Source of the DNA: Ascochyta rabiei
Taxonomy: Eukaryota; Ascomycota; Dothideomycetes; Pleosporales; Didymellaceae
Length of the DNA: 64,000 nt
Assembly: GCF_004011695.2 (NCBI RefSeq)
Contig: NC_082409.1
Coordinates: 1,054,001-1,118,000, forward strand
Direction: 5' to 3'
Below the pieces are notes generated by a model. It saw only the letters and a program-made list of their open reading frames with translations, made no database searches and was not told the origin of the DNA. Positions 32,461 to 43,036 of the stretch are shown piece by piece. Each line of letters begins with the position of its first letter. Position 1 is the first letter of the stretch. A program made the translations under genes and the position numbers.

Positions 32461-33090
32461 ATGCCGCCTGCGAACTCGCCGGTGAGGAGCCCATGGCGCG
32501 GCAGGCCTAGCGTTGCGTGTCCGGGGAAACTGACGTAGCGCTGCATAGAACCGCGAGCCCACGCCGACCAACTTCATCTCTGCGCTGCGCGGCCTCGAGA
32601 GCCCCGTCGACGACGCCGTCCTCAACCTGGCCGCCACGCTGACGACGCAGGTGGGCAGCGACCCCGACGCCTCCAGCCACCACGACCACCACACCCGCGC
32701 CCGCGACATGGACGGGGACAGAGACACGGACGAGAGACTGGAGAGGCTGCGCGCGTCGCTGCAGCACGACCAGCAGCGCCTCGAGCAGTCGCGCGACAGA
32801 CTGCAGAGACTGCGCCAGCTCGACGCCGCCAGCGACCTGCACCACCGCGACCTCGTGCAGCGCAGCCTGGACCGCCTCAACCGCCTGCACAACACCACCA
32901 CCACCACCACCAACTCGACCAACTCGACCACCACCACCACCAACTCGACCACTACCACCATCGCCGCCACCGCCACCACCACCACCATCACACCACCACC
33001 CACGACACAATATGGCGAGCGCGTGCCCAGCCGGAACAGCCTCTACGACTGGTCGCCGCTGCCCGCCGCCGAGCTCAACGACCATGGCGG

Positions 33091-33121
<31 letters not shown>

Positions 33122-34660
33122 ACGCGCAGCCTGAGGGCCCTGCAGGCGAGGCTGCACATGACGTCCAACCCCACGACCGCCGCCGCCGCCGCCGACTCGC
33201 TGCGCTCCACAGCCATCTTGCAGGCGGTGCGTCGACACCCGCGCTTCTCCGCCCGCACCAGAGAGTACCTGCAGCGCTACAGCCACGACCGCGACCAGGA
33301 CACGGTGCGCGACGCCCGGCAAGCCGCCCGCGACACGGCGGCCCTCCGCCGCACCACCCACGACCCCTGGGCCGGCCCCCGTGAGCGATACCAGGCCACG
33401 CGCAATCCACAGTCACAGCCACAGTCTCAGTCACAATCCCAGCCACAGTCACAACCCCTCCACTCCCAGCCGCCTTCACAACCGCCTTCACAACCGCCTT
33501 CACAACCTCTTTCACAACCCCAGCCCCGGCCTTGCGCCTCGACCCCGGGCGTCGCGCCCATGCTCGAGCACACAGTCAAGTACCTGTCGCGCATACGTCA
33601 CGCCAACACGGTCGACGAGAGCCTCAACTGCGCCCTCGAGGCCGGCTTCCTCAGCAAGGACTACTTCTGCATACAGTACGCCGACTTCCTCACAGACACC
33701 CTCGGCATCCCGCCCCCGCAACACTCCTCCTGGCTTGCCCCCGGCGCCGTCCTCACCGGCTGCCAGCACGCCACCGTCTCGGGCCCGACCCCGGCGCTGC
33801 CCACCGCCCCCCTCCCACCCCCGTCCCGCCCATGGCTGAGCACCAGCTACTCCACCCCGCGCAGCCTGACCTCCTACCTCTCCCCCAACGCCCCGCCCCG
33901 GACGGAACACGCGCCTCCACCACCCCCGCTCCAGGACCGCTGGCCCGTCAAGGTCACCATCCACGCCGTCGACTGGTCAGAAATGTCCCTCTCCGCGACC
34001 ATGGAAGCCTACAACGTCCCCTCGCACCCGCACCAGCACGCCATCAGCAACCCCCTCCCCTCGACACACTACACACGCACCAGCAGCATCACCACCTACC
34101 TCGAGGGCGAAATCCTCGACTTCAACACCCACACCCTGTTGACGGAGAGCTTCGCGAGCAACGCCGCCACCGACGCCCTGTACTGGAGGAAGCTGCCGCC
34201 GTTCCGCGACATGGACGACCAGGACGTTGTGCGTGCGCTGACATCGCGGAAATGGTGGCAGGCACTGAGCCAGGAGTGGGTGCTGATGCGCTGGAAAGAG
34301 CGGTGCTTCGTCAAGTCCCTCCGCGACAGCAACGCATCCCCGACGCCCTCGCCCTCGGTCGACACCGCCGCCGACGCCAACACCGACGTCGACGCAGAGA
34401 GGACGTACTACACATACGACAGCCACACCTTCGCACGCCACGACCCACCACCGCGGCAGCCCAACATCGTAGACGCCGAGCACGCCGCCTTTGACGACTC
34501 CGGCTGCGGCCTCACCATCAGCGGTTTCTACTTTGTCTGTCTGCGCCGCAGCGATGGGCAGGTGGAGGGGTTGTACTATGATCCCATGAGCAGCCCGTAC
34601 CAGTGTCTACAGTTGGAAAGTCGGGGGCGCGCGCGGTTCGGGAGCTGGGCGTTTGCATGA
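32461..34660 (+). CDS. GID4: GID4/VID24 degron receptor of the GID E3 ubiquitin ligase
   Basis: Substrate receptor of the GID/CTLH ubiquitin ligase, which in yeast binds Pro/N-degrons of gluconeogenic enzymes and targets them for degradation. Exons 32461..32481 and 32549..34660 give 710 residues. The 21-nt first exon (MPPANSP) joins to NREPTPTNFISALRGL; the intron has GTGAGG, an ACTGAC branch and TAG, and removes an in-frame TAG. The Vid24 domain is C-terminal (about 473-702): VKVTIHAVDWSEMSLSATME, SITTYLEGEILDFNTHTLL, DALYWRKLPPFR, WVLMRWKERCFV, and ISGFYFVCLRRSDGQVEGLYYD. The long N-terminal part is unusual for its low complexity: Thr/Asn runs (32898-33005), an Asp-rich run and Ser-Gln/Pro repeats (33410-33530). 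Identity of the C-terminal domain is firm; the N-terminal exon is a good inference. Confidence 0.9.
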
Positions 34661-34805
34661 ACCATAGGACGTGCACAAGTACTATAATGGCATACAAACT
34701 ACATGTTCGCGCGCCACATCCCACCAGCTATCGTAGACGCCGAGCACGCCTTTGCGTAGGTGGGGGTGTTGAAGGCAGGTAGGCAGGTGAAGTGAGGAGA
34801 TGGGT

Positions 34806-35120
34806 AGAAGGAAGGAGGAAGACAGAAGAAGAGAGGGAAGAAGGAAGAAGACAGAAGGAAGAAGAGAGAAGGAAGAAAAAAGGAAGAACAAAGAGAGCAA
34901 GAGAAGAAAGAAAAGAAGAAAGAGAAGAAAGAGAAGAAAGAAAAGAAGAAAGAGAAGAAAGAGAAGAAAGAGAAGAAAGAAAAGAAGAAAGAGAAGAAAG
35001 AGAAGAAAGAGAAGAAAGAGAAGAAGAAAGAGAAGAAAGAAAAGAAGAAAGAGAAGAAGAAAGAGAAGAATGAAGGAAGAGGAATGAGAGCAAGAGAAGA
35101 AAGGAAAGAACAGAGAGAAG
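34806..35120. repeat. Polypurine tract (GAAGAAA-type)
   Basis: Nearly pure A/G on the plus strand, with an uninterrupted purine run of 173 nt (34899-35071) built from GAAGAAAGA-like units. Such tracts can form triplex (H-DNA). The Lys/Glu/Arg-only and Leu/Ser/Phe-only frames through it are artefacts of composition. Confidence 0.95.
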
Positions 35121-35255
35121 ATATGCATACACAGCGCTCTTGAATTGCACATTGAACTCTAAACCTTGAATCTCGAGCTTGGTATCAGGACTGCAATTGC
35201 GATGACGATTATGATCACGATTACGAGTGCAAGGCGTTTTGTTTCCACACAGCCA

Positions 35256-35399
35256 AGCCTAGCCTAGCCTAGCCTAGCCTGGCATGGCATGGCATGGCAG
35301 GATAGGACAGGGCAGGGCAGGACAGGATAGGATAGGATAGGATAGGACAGGGCAGGACAGCACAGCACAGGATAGGACAGCACAGGACAGGACAGGACA
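35256..35399. repeat. Pentamer arrays (AGCCT, GGCAT, GGATA, GGACA)
   Basis: Successive blocks of 5-bp units change motif along the array: AGCCT about five times, GGCAT about four times, then mixed GGATA, GGACA, GGGCA and CACAG units. Confidence 0.95.
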
Positions 35400-35517
35400 T
35401 AGTTGGCATAGTAAGTATAGTATCGCCCCGTTGCAGCTCGGGCCTGAACCTTTCAGATGGCACCCCCCCCCACTTTATTTTTGGATCGTGGAGTTGTGCA
35501 TTCCTGGCATTCTGGTT

Positions 35518-35580
35518 TCTCGAGTCGTGGCTCTCGAGTCGTGGTTCTCGAGTCGTGGTTCTCGAGTCGTGGTTCTCGAT
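35518..35580. repeat. 14-bp tandem repeat, 4.5 copies
   Basis: The unit TCTCGAGTCGTGGT is repeated with one variant base in the first copy. Each unit contains CTCGAG. Confidence 0.95.
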
Positions 35581-35724
35581 TGAGGCTGGGGATGGAAGTG
35601 GAAGTGGAAGTGGAGATGAATCAACTATTACTTTTGTGTTTGTGGTGCTTGTGTGCCTCTGTCTGTGTGTTCATCGCTCAGTCAGTCAAGCAATCAGGTA
35701 CAGTGTTGGTGATGAAACCAGGGC

Positions 35725-35780
35725 TTGGGTTCTGGGCTTAGGTTCTGGGTTTGGGTTCTGGGTTTGGGGCTCTGGCCTTA
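35725..35780. repeat. Degenerate TTCTGGGTTTGGG-type repeat
   Basis: Four or five imperfect 11-13-bp units rich in G and T. Confidence 0.75.
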
Positions 35781-35785
35781 GGTAG

Positions 35786-35985
35786 CATTGTATTATATTG
35801 CAATACATTGCAATACATTATGTTATGTCACATTGCATTAGGTTATATTGCTTTACATCATGTTGTATTGCTTTACCTCATGTTGTATTGCTTTACATTA
35901 TGTTGTATTGCTTTACATCATGTTGTATTGCTTTACATCATGTTGTATTGCTTTACATGTTGTATTGCAATACATTGCACTGCAT
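35786..35985. repeat. 20-bp tandem repeat, about six good copies plus degenerate flanks
   Basis: The unit TGTTGTATTGCTTTACATCA repeats in exact 20-bp register from 35841 to about 35968, flanked by degenerate TTGCAATACA-like units. Confidence 0.95.
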
Positions 35986-36347
35986 TGTGATGTTTCTCTA
36001 CCATCTTCTTCTGTTCGCTTTCACGAGTAACCAAGAATCAAACAAAGTGAGAACTGAGATCCCCCAACGCGCGAGCATAGAACAGCCTCAACAAGTCCCG
36101 TAACCGGAAGTGGCGTTTACTCGACTCGATTGAGCGGCGTGCCATTCCAGCTCCCAAACAGTGCATACCCGCGTGCATGTCGATGTGTGTGGTTGAAATA
36201 ACTTCTGTCATGGAAAAGTCGCGGTATCCACTGCCGGCATGTTGTTGATGAACCAGCGAGTTCGAATAACATGTGCAGCACCGCCGCTTTCAGCGCGTGC
36301 ACCATACCCCCACGGCATGGAGCCTTTGTTCTTCCGTTTGAAACGCT

Positions 36348-36652
36348 TCAATCCTGGTTCTACACAGCGTCAGTCCCCAGCTCGAGACTACGTCACGTCA
36401 AGCACTCACCTCAGGCGGCGGCCCCACAGGCCTGACCATCCGCTCGAGCAACTGCACCCGCGTCACCTCGCGCGGCTGGCCGAGCCCGATGCTCATGTAC
36501 TGCAGTAGGGGCGGGTGGCCGACGTACGAGGACAAGGAGTCGCGCGCGATGTTGGAGCTCCATTCGTGTTTGGTCGTGTCGGCCGAGCCGATGCCGATGT
36601 AGCGGGCTTGGAGAGCTTCGAGATGTTGCTGGGCGCGGAGCTTGTCGGCCAT
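36348..36652 (-). CDS. Splicing factor 3B subunit 5 (SF3b10)
   Basis: Small subunit of the SF3b complex in U2 snRNP, which holds the branch-point region during pre-mRNA splicing. Exons complement(36348..36353, 36410..36652) give 82 residues. MADKLRAQQHLEALQARYIG starts the protein, followed by ADTTKHEW, GHPPLLQYMSIGLGQ and PVGPPPE, all hallmarks of SF3B5. The 56-nt intron is one codon before the stop: the second coding exon is only GAT TGA. The GTGAGT donor and CAG acceptor are clear, and reading through the intron would add unrelated residues. It is divergent from the small gene at 36877, 224 bp away. Confidence 0.95.
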
Positions 36653-36733
36653 GTTGGGAGGGTTGTGGGGACGATTGACTGTGAGCGGGCTGGCCGGGGG
36701 AGGTGAGGTGAGGAAGTTTGGGCGGCGCAGGTG

Positions 36734-36745
36734 CTTATCGATAAG
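36734..36745. promoter_or_regulatory. CTTATCGATAAG palindrome in the shared SF3B5 promoter
   Basis: A perfect 12-bp palindrome holding two inverted GATAA cores midway between two divergent genes. GATA-type factors bind HGATAR-like cores in fungi; use as a binding site here is inference. Confidence 0.4.
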
Positions 36746-36876
36746 GACGACAGCGTGACCGCGACTGCGATGTGATGAATGCGAGGCGCAATGCTCATAC
36801 ACCACTCACATCACTTTCTCTACCTGATCAGCCGCCTCACTCCGCGGCGCGTCCACGCTTTCTACACGCCTGCACC

Positions 36877-37452
36877 ATGACGGGCACCCCGCCGCACCGC
36901 CCGCGCCTCCCAACACCGACCCTCTCCTCCTCCCCTACGAGCCCTGTAATCGACTACTCCCCACACACCGTCCCGTACAACGAAAGCTTCGAAAACGAAC
37001 TCATGACCGCCATTCTACAAGCGCCGACCACCACCACACCTCCTCAGCCACGACGCCCTCTAGCCACAGACGACACGCGCATGATCAGCGCCTCAGACCT
37101 GCCCGTCCCGCTCAACTCACCGCTCCGCACCCACCCCTCTCCCGTCCCGGGCCTGCTACTCACGCACGAGAAGGGCTACCACACGGGCGGTATCGGGCCG
37201 AGCGCGCACGTGGTGAATGAGTTTGCGGCGCGGTTCATTGCAGAGCGGAAGCTGGAGGCCGGGGACGTCGAGGGGCTGGAGAGGGCGGTGCAGAGGGAGG
37301 TGCAAAGCAAGTTGGAGGTGGTGAAAGAGAGGATGAGGGAGCGCGAGCGCGCTTTTGACCGCAACAAGGGCGTGGAGAGGGAGTTGGGCGATCTGAGGCT
37401 GCAGAGGCAGGCCGAGTTGCGGGTCATGGAGAGAGTCAAGGGGAAGAGGTGA
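36877..37452 (+). CDS. Unrecognised small protein, 191 aa, with C-terminal coiled coil
   Basis: I do not recognise this protein. The ATG at 36877 follows GCACC. The first 120 residues are rich in Pro, Thr and Ser (probably disordered), with an apparently conserved-looking block PGLLLTHEKGYHTGGIGPSA. The C-terminal 75 residues are strongly charged and helical, with heptad-like spacing: EFAARFIAERKLEAGDVEGL, then VVKERMRERERAFDRNKGVE and RVKGKR. This predicts a coiled coil ending in a basic tail. There is no signal peptide or membrane helix. It shares a promoter region with SF3B5. Confidence 0.7.
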   Translation: MTGTPPHRPRLPTPTLSSSPTSPVIDYSPHTVPYNESFENELMTAILQAPTTTTPPQPRRPLATDDTRMISASDLPVPLNSPLRTHPSPVPGLLLTHEKGYHTGGIGPSAHVVNEFAARFIAERKLEAGDVEGLERAVQREVQSKLEVVKERMRERERAFDRNKGVERELGDLRLQRQAELRVMERVKGKR

Positions 37453-37722
37453 GGCGTGTGGATTCGGGATTACGTTGAGACAGGTGTTCAAGCGCTGGAC
37501 TTTGTTGGACGGCGCTGTGTGCTTCCTCGAGAGGAAGAAACGGTTGGCCGCGACCGTGACACACGACATGTTAGCACCACGCTGCAGCATCCTCATCTTA
37601 CAGGAACAGAGTGCTACAAAAGCAAATGCCGTCTGCGCTGCACATCGCAGAAACCCAAACGCCACCGCTGCCCGACTCCACGCCTACGAAATAACCACCA
37701 GGAGCGTCGCATCCGGCTCACT

Positions 37723-38186
37723 CTAATCCCTCCCATCTCCAGCCATTATGCGCTCACACCTCACGCTCCTCCCCAGCGCCTGGTACCTCTCCATCAAACA
37801 ATCCCCCACCTTCCACAGCGCATCCAGACATGACTCCCCCTCCACCCTCAGCCCAGCGCACGTGTGAAAGCAGCGGACCTTGATGCGATCCAGCTCCACG
37901 GCCGTCGGCAGATTCTCCATGCGAAAAAACGCAACGCACTCCTCGCCCGTCTTGGACGTATGCAGCTCCGGTCGGTGCGCGGCGGGCTTCAGCAGCGCGT
38001 CACACTCGACGGTGAGCGTGAGCTTACGGTACACGGAGCTGCGCGGGGGCGGCGCGTCATTTTGGTATGCGGATTCTCCACCGTCCATGGGTGGCGCTTG
38101 GTTGTCAGCTGTGGACAAGTAGGTCGTAGGATAGATAGATGGAACAGACAAACGTACGTACAATGAACAGATGAACTCCGCCGCAT
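37723..38186 (-). CDS. Unrecognised small protein, 136 aa, two exons
   Basis: I do not recognise this protein. Exons complement(37723..38108, 38162..38186). The first exon is 25 nt (MRRSSSVH) and joins in phase to SDNQAPPMDGGES through a 53-nt intron with GTACGT and CCACAG borders. The body reads like a real folded protein: VYRKLTLTVECDALLKP, EECVAFFRMENLPTAVELDR, IKVRCFHTCAGLRVEG and ALWKVGDCLMERYQALG. Starting at the internal ATG (near 38079) would also be possible. It is convergent with the 191-aa gene, with 270 bp between the stops. Confidence 0.6.
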
Positions 38187-39901
38187 TTGCAACCGCTGCG
38201 TGCTATTTGTCTCCTTCTCGTTCTAGGCCTTGCAGTACGACACTCTGCGCTGCAGACACGTATACACACGCTCGCATGCAAGAGAAAATTTCGCATTGTC
38301 GTGAGGTAGAAGCGCGGGATATACCAATCATACATTGCATTTACACTACATCACTCATCCCTCCACCATCAAGCTCAAGTCATGTCGACTCCACACGCGC
38401 CCATCCCGCTTCGACATCACACTTACGCTGTCGTGACATTCATTGTCCTGACCGCCCCCGCCCACTTCGTCTCAACTCACCCCCATCGCCCAATTTAGGG
38501 TTCTTCGACATGCTGTTGCACAGTCTTGATATTCTTCTATTTTGCAGACTTGGGGGACTTTCGTCGAAGAGGGTGGGTGGATGGATGGATAGAACAGTGA
38601 GATCACGGGCAGTGTGTCTGCGATGTGGTGGAATTGACAGTGCTGATGGCGGAACGTGGCAGACAGTGCGAAGATGCGATTCTGAATTTGCATTTGCAAG
38701 TCGTTTGATCGTGATGGCACACGATTAGTCCATGTCCGCCGATCGCCGATCTACAGGTGTAGCGGAGCTCGTCGTTTAGAATGTCTCGGCCACGGAACTG
38801 CCTGAGTGACTGGTCAGGTCGGCAAGAGCTGTGTGTGCTATCGCCTCGCCACTTGAGCCAGAGGTCGCTGCTTCAGAGCAAGGTTTCTCTGCGCCAAACG
38901 AATTCTGAAGATTTCCAGGGCTTATGCTTCAGTCTCTCGTGAGTTTGCCCAGGCTAGAAGTTCTTGGATACGTTGAATGGAGAGAGGGTCTGACTGACAA
39001 CAAAACCCCCTGGTGCGCCCAACGGAGGCTCAACGTCTAGCCAGCAATGATGTGTCGCAGGTCCCGTTTCGTGGACGTGCGACAAATTGTGGTTCAATCG
39101 TAAATCGCACGATTGACTAGGGCTCGCGTCCAGTTATTCATCATCTGCTCGGCTCAGACAAGGTCTCCTAGATAGCGGCGAGAGGCAGTCTCCTACTTAG
39201 GTTATGTCAAATCGAGAAAACGCTACAAGATCGTCAATGAGGTTGTGCTAGGCTGCAATGCTGTAGACCTACAGAAAGCGACAATGTGAATTATCTGCTC
39301 CTAGAATCTCTCCTCTTAGCCACCTTTGGATTCTTGCACTCTACGTAGATGGTACATGCTATGAATTAGCGTATTTTTCCATGTAGCTCATCCGTGTACC
39401 GCGCACTTGTTTGAGGGACCGCAGAATATATAGCCTCGAATGACCACTGTGTTAATTTCCTTCTCCAACTGTTACTATTCATTACGGATGTAATCGAGGC
39501 CGCTGAGCTAATTAAGGCGTGAAAAGTGCGAGCCAATAGAAACCCCACATTGTTGAACCTTACATTTTATTTGTTGTAGGCAGCTATTTAGCCTTGTACT
39601 TCGTCATGTGTTACCGTAGCTGAGGCGTGCACAGACGCGGTACGCAACCAAGGGAGATCGATGAACGCGATCATCGGCCTGCAACACCGTACAGGCAACG
39701 CACACAAAGGATCATCATTGCTGCTTTCGAGCTGTTGCTCCGCAATGGACGCACTCCGGGCAACGTGGCTGGCCCCTTGAGCGCTGTTTGATGGTCGTCA
39801 AATCCGCATCTTGGTGACCCCACAACGCGACTTCAACACGGCCTGCAAATCCCACTCTACGACCACCACATACCTAACAGGTCGCATGCAAGCTATCAAC
39901 G
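38187..39901. other. Intergenic region, no gene recognised
   Basis: About 1.7 kb upstream of the hydrolase gene. Stops are frequent in all frames, and the stretch from about 39200 to 39600 is more AT-rich than the neighbouring genes. No domain or RNA gene was recognised. Confidence 0.5.
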
Positions 39902-41454
39902 ATGCCTTCTCCGCCATCAGCGACCGCTCGGAAGCCGAGCAGTAAGCTAACGAGCCTCGCGTGGTACGTATTCAAGCTCAGCTTTGGACTTCTTAGCCTA
40001 GCGACGACCTGGGTCATGGTTGCGTGGAAAAATGGCGTTTTCCAACCCAAGGACACGGAGGAGGAGAAGCAGGAGCTAGAGAGTGGTAAGCGGCTGTGTC
40101 AGGTGTACTTCAAAACAAGTACTGACGTATCATAGCGCAGCAGAAGTACTGGAGCCTCGACCGCGAGCCATTCCCAAACTTCAGACACGCCTTCTTCACC
40201 ACGACCACCGGCGTCAACATCCACTATGTTGTCAATGCCAGCATTGAAGCTCCTCCGTCACGTAACGTAGCCGTCTTCGTGCACGGCTTCCCAGACTCTT
40301 ATCTACTATGGCGGCACATCATGCAGACTCCTGCGCTGCAACAGTCTCATACACTCGTCGCAGTCGATTTGCCTGGATACGGTGGTAGCGACGGTTTGAC
40401 CGAGTACGGCCCTTTCGAGGTACTCGAGGCGATGACCGAGTTCATTATCGGTGTCAGGCAACAGTTCCTCCAGGAGGACAGAAAGTGTGTAGTTGTAAGC
40501 CACGACTGGGGAGCGCTCATCTGCGCTCGACTTGCGTCTGAGGCGAGCGAGTTGGCTGATCACTGGATCATCACGAGTGGAATCATCGTACGTCGTTGAG
40601 CTCCTCCATATCAAAAGAGTCACACTGACAATTGACAGCCTCACGCAACCGCTTACAACGCCTCCTCCCAATGGACACTAGCACGTCAAATGATGCGCAC
40701 ATGGACCGGTCATCCCTTCAACACCTCTCTTCCCAAGAACGCTCTGCGAGCTTTTACGCCAGTGCTCTCGCAATTCAGCCGCTCCTTCTACATCTTCTGC
40801 TTCCACCTGCCGGCCCCGCTCGACTCGTTCTTCACCTCCTTCGGCAACTACTGGTTCCTGCGCATCATGCACAGCCTGGGTCTTGGTCCACACGAGAAAG
40901 GCGACGACCTGCTTACCCGACTGGATCCCAGAGCTGCAGCAGAATCCATGTGCATGTCTACCGGTCCCGCACTACCACAGCTGCTAGACCAGCCAGTCGG
41001 CGGACCCACAGGTCGGTATGGCGAGTCTGTGCGACGCAGAATCAAGGACCGCGGCATGTCGGAAAAGATTAGAATCTACCGTGAAGGCCTGTTCATCGGG
41101 CGATGGGAGAAGTCGCTAGAGACCACTGCCGCACTATTCGAACTACGCTCTGGGAACGACAAGTCATCTAGCTCATCGCCGAAGGGCGCTTTCAAAGCTC
41201 CGGCCACGCTTGTGCTCGGGGAGCGCGATCCGGCGTTCGATTTGAGGCTGGCGCTTGACAATGTGAGGGACTATCTGGTCAAGGGGAGCCAGGTGTTGGT
41301 GGTCAAGGAGGCGGGGCACTGGATGCCTACTGAGCCCACGGCTAGAGTCGTGTTGGAGCAGTTGGTGCTGTGGGCGTTGAGCGATGAAGCTGGTGTGGGC
41401 AAGACGACGCCGTTCGCGGGAATGATCAATGTCAATGTTGTCGAGGAGTTGTGA
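39902..41454 (+). CDS. Epoxide-hydrolase-like alpha/beta hydrolase, membrane-anchored
   Basis: Alpha/beta-hydrolase most like soluble-type epoxide hydrolases. Exons 39902..40085, 40136..40587 and 40639..41454 give 483 residues. An N-terminal hydrophobic segment (WYVFKLSFGLLSLATTWVMV, about 20-42) predicts membrane anchoring. Motifs: HGFPDS oxyanion region; VDLPGYGGSD; SHDWGAL, where the Asp is in the position of the epoxide-hydrolase nucleophile; acid LGERDPAFD; and the catalytic His in EAGHWMPTEP. Splice borders are GTAAGC..TAG and GTACGT..CAG, both in phase. The cap region between about 220 and 400 is longer than usual and includes a Ser-rich insertion (NDKSSSSSPKGAFKAP). The substrate is unknown. 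Confidence 0.88.
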
Positions 41455-41713
41455 GCACATTCAACGCACTGCAAGCTTGACCAGGACATGCTCGCTGTCA
41501 GAAGGAAGACACAACGATGTTGTATTCATCGCATATATCAATCACATATCGATCGGGTTCATACCGGATTGTTTCGTCCAAAAGAGTGTTACTTGGTTCT
41601 GACTAGGACTCATTGCAGTGCTAGAAGCACATGTGTGGGATTACCGAGATGGAGCAAGCGAGTGCATCTCCACCAACAGCCATCACACATTCCTCTCCTA
41701 CTGATACCTGAGC

Positions 41714-42883
41714 CTAAGCCTCCGCAGGCGCAGCAGCACCGACGACTGTCTTCGCTGCGATCGATTCCAAACGCTTGAAGCCACCCTGCTCCTTGACGCC
41801 CTGCTGCAGCACCACCATCCTCTTCTGATCGCCTGCAGGATCCGCACTGTCGTCTTCGAGCACCCACTCGAGATACTCGTTGGTGTAGTTTGGCGCAAAG
41901 CTCTCCTCCAGCACACCCAGCCGCTTGCCATAGCGCGTCACCTTCTCCCAGTCGCGCTGCACGTTCTGCAAGTCTGGGCTAAAGTAAGCGAAGCTGCGCT
42001 CGAAGATCTTGCGGTTCGTGGGCGAATCCAGCGCGCTCTTGAAGTCGATAAACTCCTTCCACGCCTGCTCTGGCTGCGCGAGGACAAAGTCGGTGGCGCG
42101 CTTGCAGGCGCGCAGAAACGCGCGCACCTTCTCCGGGTTCGCGCGGATGAAGGCGTCGTTGCCAATGTACAGGATCGAGCAGAAGCAGCAGCAGCCGAGC
42201 TGGGCCAGCTCATCGATGCGCAGCATTTTGACCTCTTCGCGGCTGCGGTTCTGGCTTACGAGCCACTCCTCCAGCTCCACCATCTGCACGTTCTCGAGGC
42301 CGATGCCTGCGTCGATGTCGCCGTTGACGATGCTCTTGGTCACGTTCATGCCGACGCGGACGGCCTCGTAGTCGGACGGCTCCATGCCGTAGTGCGCGGT
42401 CAGCTCGTCGAGCTGGATCTTGCCGAACTCGCCTACGTAGCCGATTTTCTTGCCTCGCAGCGTCGTGAAGTCCGATGTAATGCCCGAGGACGTCAGGTAG
42501 ACGACGCCTGTGAAGGGCTCGTTGAGTAGCGAGCCAACGGAGGAGACAGGGAAGCCACGTGCGGAGGCAGCGAGCGTATGGATCATGGCCTTGAAGCCCA
42601 TGTCGACTTTGCCGGAGCCGATGATCTCAGTAACATCCTGGTGATGTCAGTCGTGGACCATACAATAAGGAAGAGGATGAGGGTACGCTAGGGTCGTTAG
42701 GCTCGAGGAGTGCGACTTTGATGCCCTCATCTTTGAAGTAGCCTTTCGCCTGAGCGAGGTACAAGGGGGCGTGGTACGGGGTAGCGTGCCTATATGGCAT
42801 CAGTCCTGATTTTGCTCTGTAAAACGTGATCTGGTATGTGTGACAGACCAGTTGGTCAAAAAGGTAATCTTGTCAGTCGACAT
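41714..42883 (-). CDS. THI5: HMP-P synthase THI5/NMT1 (thiamine pyrimidine synthesis)
   Basis: Makes 4-amino-5-hydroxymethyl-2-methylpyrimidine phosphate, the pyrimidine half of thiamine, from pyridoxal phosphate and a histidine of the enzyme itself. Exons complement(41714..42637, 42687..42789, 42849..42883) give 353 residues. [12 protein letters not shown] starts the protein; W is split by the first intron, whose donor GTCTGT is atypical. The active site matches yeast Thi5 in number and place: Lys62 and His66 in MGFKAMIH, and the CCCFC motif at residues 195-199. The C-terminus extends past the usual end with Ala-rich sequence. A TPP riboswitch lies in the 5' leader, so thiamine supply should repress the gene. 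Confidence 0.97.
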
Positions 42884-42954
42884 TTTTACTTTCTTCACTC
42901 AGAAACTGCATCAGTCAGTACGCCCATAGGCGTGGGGGAAAGGATCAAGAAGCA

Positions 42955-43036
42955 GCTAGTCCTTTCGCTGGAATTATCCAGATCAAGTTTGAACGGTATA
43001 ATCTCAGAACAAGTCGTCTTCCCATCCGTCCATCAC
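42955..43036 (-). promoter_or_regulatory. TPP riboswitch in the THI5 5' leader
   Basis: Read on the minus strand, the leader holds the conserved TPP aptamer: CTGAGATTATACCG (CTGAGA at 43007-43002) followed by AACTTGATCTGGATAATTCC and AGCG. Helix P5 (CTGG/CCAG around ATAATT) is clear, an ACGG/CCGT pairing fits P2, and a short weak P3 is possible. I could not place P1 with confidence, so the outer ends are approximate. The aptamer ends about 75 nt before the start codon. In fungi such riboswitches act by changing splicing of a leader intron. A CTGAC branch and GATGCAG acceptor end at 42906; the donor is unresolved. Confidence 0.92.

Larger units (their letters stand above)
34661..36347. other. 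Gene-free region packed with simple repeats
   Basis: About 1.7 kb between GID4 and the 3' end of SF3B5. Most of 34800-35990 is made of several different tandem arrays, each listed separately. No gene is recognised. Confidence 0.7.

Noticed and set aside
31934..33515. Long minus-strand frames opposite GID4, rich in Val/Gly or Cys/Leu
   Set aside because: They are antisense shadows of the GC-rich, repeat-rich GID4 gene and its upstream hexamer array. The plus strand carries the conserved Vid24 domain.
34792..35152. Long Lys/Glu/Arg-rich frames (plus strand) and Leu/Ser/Phe-rich frames (minus strand)
   Set aside because: They arise purely from the polypurine tract: all frames stay open because the sequence has almost no T on one strand. 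No start context or splice pattern supports a gene.
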